Positions 58,270 to 64,000 of a stretch of 64,000 nt of DNA are shown here, piece by piece (position 1 is the first letter of the stretch; each line of letters begins with the position of its first letter). The notes beneath the pieces are model-generated. The model searched no databases. It worked only from the letters and a program-made list of their open reading frames with translations, and was not told the DNA's origin. The DNA lies in NCBI RefSeq assembly GCF_018320785.1, contig NC_054866.1, positions 28,807,000-28,870,999 on the forward strand, given 5' to 3'. Both the position numbers and the translations under genes were made by a program. This DNA is from Cheilinus undulatus (Eukaryota; Chordata; Actinopteri; Labriformes; Labridae).

Positions 58270-59480
58270 GAAAATGGTAAGTTCTAATTTCAAGGTCCTA
58301 GACCAGTAAATATAAGCTAAAATAGTAAATATCCTGATTGGAACCAGTTAAGATATGCTGAAACAGTAAATATTGATATTTGGGACAAATACATGTAAGA
58401 AAAATATTGTAAATATTCTAATTCAGGACCAAGTAAAAATATAAAATATTCACATTTGTGATGAATCAACATAAGTAAAATGAGAATATTTTCACAGATT
58501 CGAAGCAGTAAATAGAAATAGATATATGTATATTAAAAATAGCATAATATAGGCATTTGGGACCAATTACTTTAAGTAAAAGTAAAGCTAAAATGATGCA
58601 TAGATGGCCTAGTGATTGGGTCCTGCCTTATATACGTAGGTGGCCAGGTTTAAGTCTGGCCTCTGGCTCCTTTCTCCCATAGCTCTCCCCCAGTCTCATA
58701 TCCCTGATTTAGACTCTAGCCACTGTCGTCCTTCCTGAATAAAGGCATAAAAAGCCAGAAAGTATATCTTTAAAAAAGAGTTCACATTTTGGACCAGTTA
58801 ATGTTATAACATAGTAAATATACAAATTTTGGACCAATAAGTGCAATCCATGGAAAAAATAGATACATTCGGTCCCGTAAATATAAATGAAATAGTAAAT
58901 TTACACATTTGGGACCAATAGATGTAAGTAAAAATACAAGGAAATATCTGTTGGGACCAGTAGATACGAGTTAAATAGTAAAAATATTTACTATGTACAC
59001 ATTATGGACGAGTTAATTTGGGTAAAATAGTAAAAATCAATATTTTTGACCTGTAAAGGTAAGTAAAATAGTAAATATACATTTGGGACAAATAAATGTC
59101 TGTAAAGTAGAAAGAAATTACTTTTTGGACCAGTAATTACAAGTTGAATAGTGATATAAACATTAAGGACAAGTAAATAAATGAAAAATTGTAAATATGC
59201 CCATTTTGGACCAATAGATGTAAATATAAATAGAAGGAAATTTCTTTTGGGACCAGTAAATACAGGTAAAATAGTAAATATATTTACTATATATACACAT
59301 TTCGGACAAGTAAATTTAGGTTAATAGTAAATATCAACATTTTACACAAGTAAATTTAAGTAAAATTTTAAATATATACATTTGGGACCAATAGATGTAA
59401 ATAAAAATAGAACAAGTTTATATTTGGGACCAGTAAATATAAGTAAAAAGAAAATCAATATTCAAAATTTTTACCTTTTA
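58270..59480. repeat. Degenerate minisatellite with GGGACCAGTAAAT / AAAATAGTAAATAT units
   Basis: About 20 imperfect copies of a roughly 40-60-nt unit (TTTGGGACCAGTAAATATAA, then GTAAAATAGTAAATATACAC) over 1.2 kb, interrupted by the SINE at 58604. Copies are diverged and of uneven length. Confidence 0.85.
58604..58775 (+). mobile_element. tRNA-headed SINE, plus orientation, inside the minisatellite
   Basis: Box-A-like GGCCTAGTGATTGGG, box-B-like GGTTTAAGTCTGG, CT-rich body, tail AATAAAGGCATAAAAAGCC. Inserted between minisatellite units. Confidence 0.7.
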
Positions 59481-59489
59481 AAAAAAATG

Positions 59490-62400
59490 TATGACCAATG
59501 AGCAATGATGGAAACAGTGAATATTTATAATTTGCCTTACTAAACAGTTTTATATTTACAAAATTTTGTGAGAGAAGCGGCTTCAGTAGAGTTTTTGGGG
59601 CAGTTTTATATGTCAAAAACAAACTTTTGATCTAAGTCAGTGTCTTTCATTTGTTGGGGTTTTGAAAAAATGATGTTCAGGCTGCTTTCAAAAATCCTTA
59701 AACTTTAATAGTGGGAGTGTAACCAGAGCCTGACAGGAATCTGGAGGAGTCAGTCAGCATCCAACCACAGAAACCTGAGATAGAAAAAGTTCATCATGTT
59801 TACCAGAAACAGCAAAGCAGAGCTCCAGGAAAGATTTACATGACTCTTCATCCTGACACATTTGAGGAAGCAGCTGTGTGAAAACAGTGTTGATGTGTGC
59901 CAGATGGTTGCATGGTTCAACGGTGTAGCCTGTTTGGATAGTTTGTTGAGGTTAAAATACCAGAGAGTGATGAGTGATGTCAGGGTGTTTTTCTACTGAT
60001 TACATCACAAATATTTTCATTCCTGCAAAAATGAGACACAATGTGTAATATCTTATGTGTGTCTGTTAATCTGAAGGCGTGAAAAATAATATTCACACAT
60101 TTTTTTTTTGTTTTGGTGTTACTTCTAGTGCAGGAAAGCTTTCCAATCCTTGACAGTATCAGTGAATTAGATATCAGGATATAAACACGTTTGCTGGATA
60201 AGAAATGCTGACTGGAATGGGAGTATAATTTCGTACAATTAGTTTAAATGTTTGTGCTTGAGGCAGAGACATTTACTCAACGGTATTGGATTAAAAACAC
60301 TTGTTCAGGACATTTCTTTGGATCAGTGTCAAGTTAAATAATGTTTAAAAATCAGTCCAGCACTTGAATTAGACAGGTTTGTGCATTTATTTTTAAGAAA
60401 CCTGCTCTGATCTAATATGATATAATCTATACAAATCTAAATTATCACAGTTTTCTGTAAAAGCTAGGGGGATACTAGTATTTTCAAAAGAAAAGGCCAG
60501 TTTTTGGAGAGGAAAATACACAGATGACACCAATATGCACATTAAGCTTCAGCTATTACCTGTGTGTTCCTTTGGTTATCACATGATATGATTATGTTTT
60601 TACCAGTATCTTTAAACTCCTCCCAGACTGTTAAAACTGAGCTGATTTGGAGAGGTGCTGATCATTTTGATGGTCATTTTAGAACCTTTAGCTATTATTT
60701 TCTAGTGCTTATTTTAACTGGTGTTTTAATATTTAAAAATAATTTAATGTAATAATAATTTAATGTATTCTAGCTTACTCTGCAAGTCAACTTTTTGATG
60801 TGGAAATAAGGAGACAAATTGCTGGCAGAAGTTTTGCTAAATGACTAATCATCACAATACTTTTTAGGAAAAAAATAGATCTTGCTGACTAAGATAGATG
60901 TTCTTTGTTAAAAATGAAAGTTAACTGAATGTCTTTCAGTTTTTGATTTTGGGTCAAATAAAGCGTGACACAAAGCAGTTTAAAGTTGTCACCTCAGTCT
61001 TTCATGTAAATGTTTTCCTGGGATGTATTGTATTAGTTGAACATTAGTATAAGCAAAGTTGGCCTTGTTGGCAGACATTAACCCATCTGCAAATAATTTG
61101 ACATGTAGAGATGTCAGAAGCAAATGTAAATGTTTTGCGCTGATTAAGTTTAATGCTGCCAAGAGGCTTCTTACTAGGCAGAGGGGACAAGCTCTGATTT
61201 GTATTCATGGTCAAATATGAGTGGAAATGTTGGAGTAAGGTCAGCTGATCTGGAATATATGGCAGCGCTTGACTCAGTTGCCTGCCAGAACCAAAGCTAT
61301 ATGCTTGATACTTCACAAAGACACAGAATAAACAGAGCAATCACAGATTTTCTTTTTTGAAAACATCTGGAGTTTGGTTTTGTCTGTATTCAAAATCAGT
61401 TTTAGATCATGCAGAGTGTCCCGCTTAGCATCAAAGGCTTCTTGTAAGTAAAAGATCCTGATGCTGCTCAGGATCAAAGAAGAAAATGATAGTGTCATTT
61501 GCTTAAAAACATGCCTTTCCATCGGGGACGTTATGATTGACACTGTTGATATGAAGTCTTTACCAATTAATAAACAGACTTATAAATGTTTATAAGAAAA
61601 ACTGTTGGTATTGGAACTGGCAGTCAACTAAAGTGTTACTTTTTAAAAATCAGCAACGCTATCAGCCCAGATTTTCACAACTGCTGCATCTCTAATTTTT
61701 CCCTTTTTGTTGGCTGCAGATATTCAAGTAAAAACAGGTTGCTGTCTGTCTTCATCATTCTGTCCAAAAAGAAAGGAAGAATGAAAAAAGTTTTTTTTAA
61801 ATCCTTTTTTACATACAAAGCAAAAAGCATGAACAAGCAAACTGAAGTAAATGGTAAGCCTCTGTGTTCAGGCCTTCACTTGAATGTTGTGACTACAGCC
61901 TTCTGTTATATTTTTGTTAGATGTGGTCTTTATTGTGTCTGGTTAACAGGTGTGTATTACACAATATGCCTACACGTTCTCCACTCAGTGAAGCACGATC
62001 CCGGCCTCCCTGGCTGCGTGTCCCACTGTTTTATTGGGCGACTGTGACGAATCTCTCACTGTAGATTTCCGTTATTATAAAATGAGATGCCTGAATTGAG
62101 GCAAGCCCTGCTGACCCCTGCCCTCAGCCACAAAAAGGAAGACAATAAACTTTTGGAGGAGATATAAATCTTTCATTTGCTCCTTTGATATTACCCAAAC
62201 ATCCCATCATCCCGAGGGAAAGCTGTCTTTTCTGAGTGGTCCCTGAGGGGCTCTGCTGTAGCGTGGGTAGTCAGCTGTTGGATACTTCAGTGTGTGGCTC
62301 GGTCAGGGGGCCGTGCGAGGGGATATCATCTTTGTCTCCATACCAAATGGAGCGTCCTCGTTCAGCTCCTGTTTTGGTGGTTCTCAGTGGGTCGCTGCCT

Positions 62401-63150
62401 CCATTGTCAAAGGGGCCCATGTTGACGAGATGTGGCAGCGGTAATGAATACTCACAAATGTTCATTTTTAACCCCCTCCCCCCATTTATCCTCTTCATAG
62501 TGTGTCTGCATGCTATGTTTTGTTTTTCTCCATTAGTGCCTGTTTAACTAATTTTAGCCCTCACGCTGGCCTCACTTCCTCTGTGCAAACACATCCACAC
62601 AAGCTGTCCCCTCCGCCCCACCCTCACCATGTCCATGTTTACCCCCTGGCCACATTGTGGTCTAATGTGGCATGATGATGTCACAGTCCAGTGCAAGATG
62701 CCCTCCGCTCCATCTGCTTCAGACTCCGCCCTTTCATCTTGTATTATGTAGTTGTGATGGGACATGACAGGGGCCCGCCAAACTGCTGAGTAAGGGGAAG
62801 CAAGGGTCTCTGATCAAGCAGGGAGTCAAAGGGGGGAGGCTGGTTGGGCGAAAGGTTGAGGGTGTTCTGTGGAGCTTCAGAGGTCGCACAGCTGCACTTC
62901 AGCTGAAGCTTTTAGGTTTTAAATATTCAAAGTTTGAGAGAAAGGAAAACGTTTTGTAGAAAAAAAATCTAACGTATAAAAACAGCTTGTAAATGCTTTC
63001 TTCCATACACTTGGATCAGCAAAAAAGAGAGCTTGTTTCCTGCTTGTTTGGCATATTAAAGGCGCTCGGTAGAATTTTCAGAATATTCAGGCATAATTAT
63101 TTGTTTGAATGTTTCTTGACATGTTACTGCTGCTGACTTTCAGTTAAAGA
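59490..63150. other. Intron or intergenic DNA with no recognised gene
   Basis: No exon of the BICDL coiled coil and no other coding exon was supported. ORFs at 61044-61340, 61586-62047 and 62236-62765 show no domain or family similarity. 61.98-62.9 kb is GC-richer than the surroundings and might hold regulatory DNA. Confidence 0.4.
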
Positions 63151-63156
63151 AGTGTA

Positions 63157-64000
63157 CAGGTGCACCAAAAATAGAATATAATGCAAGTTCATCTTTTTTT
63201 GTGATTTACTTCAGAAGGTTAAATTTCCATATAATCTAGATTCATCTGGTACAAGGTGAAACATTTCAAGATACTTTTGTTTCAATCTTGATGATGACTA
63301 TCTCAAAATTATAGAATATTGTGTCCAATATTTCAAAAGGTTTTCTGGGCTTTCATTCTCCCACTCTGGTTCAGTACACACAACTGCAATCATGGGGAAG
63401 ACTTCTGACTTGAAAAATGTCCAGAAGACAATCATTGTCATCGTCTATAAGGACGGAAAGTCACAGACGGTCATTGCTGAAAGGGCAGGCTGTACTCAGA
63501 GGCTGTATCAAAGCATAATCTTGGAAAGTTGACTGGAAGGGAAAAGTGTGGTTAAAAAAAGGAGCACAAGCAACAAGGATGAGCTCAGACTTCAGAGGAT
63601 TGTCAAACAAAGCGGATACAAGAACCAATGGTTCAGCTTCACAAGGAGTGAACTGAGGCTTGAGTCAGTGGATCAAGAGCCACCAGACACAGATGTGTCC
63701 AGGAAATGGGCTACAAGTGTCGTGTTCTTAGGGTCAAGCCATTCCTGAATCACAAATGTTGTAAGCGTCTCGTGAGCTGAGGATATAAAGAACTGTAAAG
63801 TTGCTCAGTGGTCCAATTCCCTGTTTTCAGATGAAAGTGAATTTTGAATTTCATTTCAAAATCAAGGTCCCAGAATCTGGAGGAAACCGAAAAGGCACAG
63901 AATCCAAGGTGCCTGAAATCCAGTGTTTTCCGGTTTCCACACTCAATGATGGTTTGAAGTGCCATGTCATCTGCTGCTGTTGGTCCACTGTGCTTTATCA
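63157..64000 (+). mobile_element. Tc1-like element, left end and transposase, cut by window edge
   Basis: Starts CAGGTGCACCAAAAATAGAA. A decayed transposase opens at 63392 with MGKTSDLKNVQKTIIVIVYK and DGKSQTVIAERAGCTQ. It continues in broken frames through RIVKQSGYKNQW-like and FSDE-like parts to a stretch resembling MVWGAMSSAG at the window end. Several frame breaks, so inactive. Confidence 0.85.

Noticed and set aside
61586-62047. 153-aa ORF
   Set aside because: Low-complexity Phe/Lys-rich first half and no recognisable motif. Probably chance in AT-rich DNA.
62236-62765. GC-richer stretch with ORFs on both strands
   Set aside because: No splice-flanked exon or known domain. May be regulatory, but nothing in the sequence decides it.

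Overview
This is a vertebrate nuclear DNA window, almost certainly from a ray-finned (teleost) fish. Genes are split into many short exons with GT-AG introns. The repeats are typical of teleosts: several Tc1-like transposon families, hAT miniature elements, an L2/CR1-type LINE, a tRNA-headed SINE and AT-rich degenerate minisatellites. The species cannot be named from sequence alone. I see no prokaryotic, CRISPR, phage or retroviral material.

Five complete protein genes and one partial gene could be rebuilt exon by exon, with phase-consistent splice sites. In order they are nipsnap2 (+, 1301-8237), psph (-, 9649-18358), phkg1 (-, 25669-31962), chchd2 (-, 35267-38273), a FAM98-family gene (-, 40620-44946) and the first two coding exons of a Bicaudal-D-related dynein adaptor (+, from 50081, continuing past the window). 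The order nipsnap2-psph-phkg1-chchd2 matches my recollection of human 7p11.2. There, CCT6A and SUMF2 lie between PSPH and PHKG1. Neither is visible here. That interval instead holds minisatellite-like DNA, a candidate spliced non-coding transcript (about 22.45-23.89 kb) and a Tc1 element.

The genes are not an operon and do different jobs: mitochondrial proteins (NIPSNAP2, CHCHD2), serine synthesis (PSPH), glycogen breakdown in muscle (PHKG1), RNA ligase/RNA-binding complexes (FAM98) and dynein cargo transport (BICDL). nipsnap2 and psph converge tail to tail. psph diverges from the candidate non-coding transcript, and FAM98 diverges from bicdl.

The least ordinary observations are these. (1) Two introns of the candidate non-coding transcript each hold a 55-nt hairpin with conserved arms, a variable 12-nt loop region and the geometry of an H/ACA snoRNA 3' hairpin. 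(2) A 1.48-kb unit containing the 3' half of a LINE is present as three near-identical tandem copies inside a psph intron. (3) A hAT miniature element has inserted exactly at a chchd2 splice acceptor, so that its terminal repeat now supplies the polypyrimidine tract and the target duplication has copied the acceptor. (4) hAT elements are nested in a FAM98 intron. (5) There is an internally deleted Tc1 element with a perfect 28-bp inverted repeat. (6) A roughly 27-unit TTTTG microsatellite sits just upstream of chchd2. From 53 to 64 kb there are mainly repeats and no further recognisable exon.
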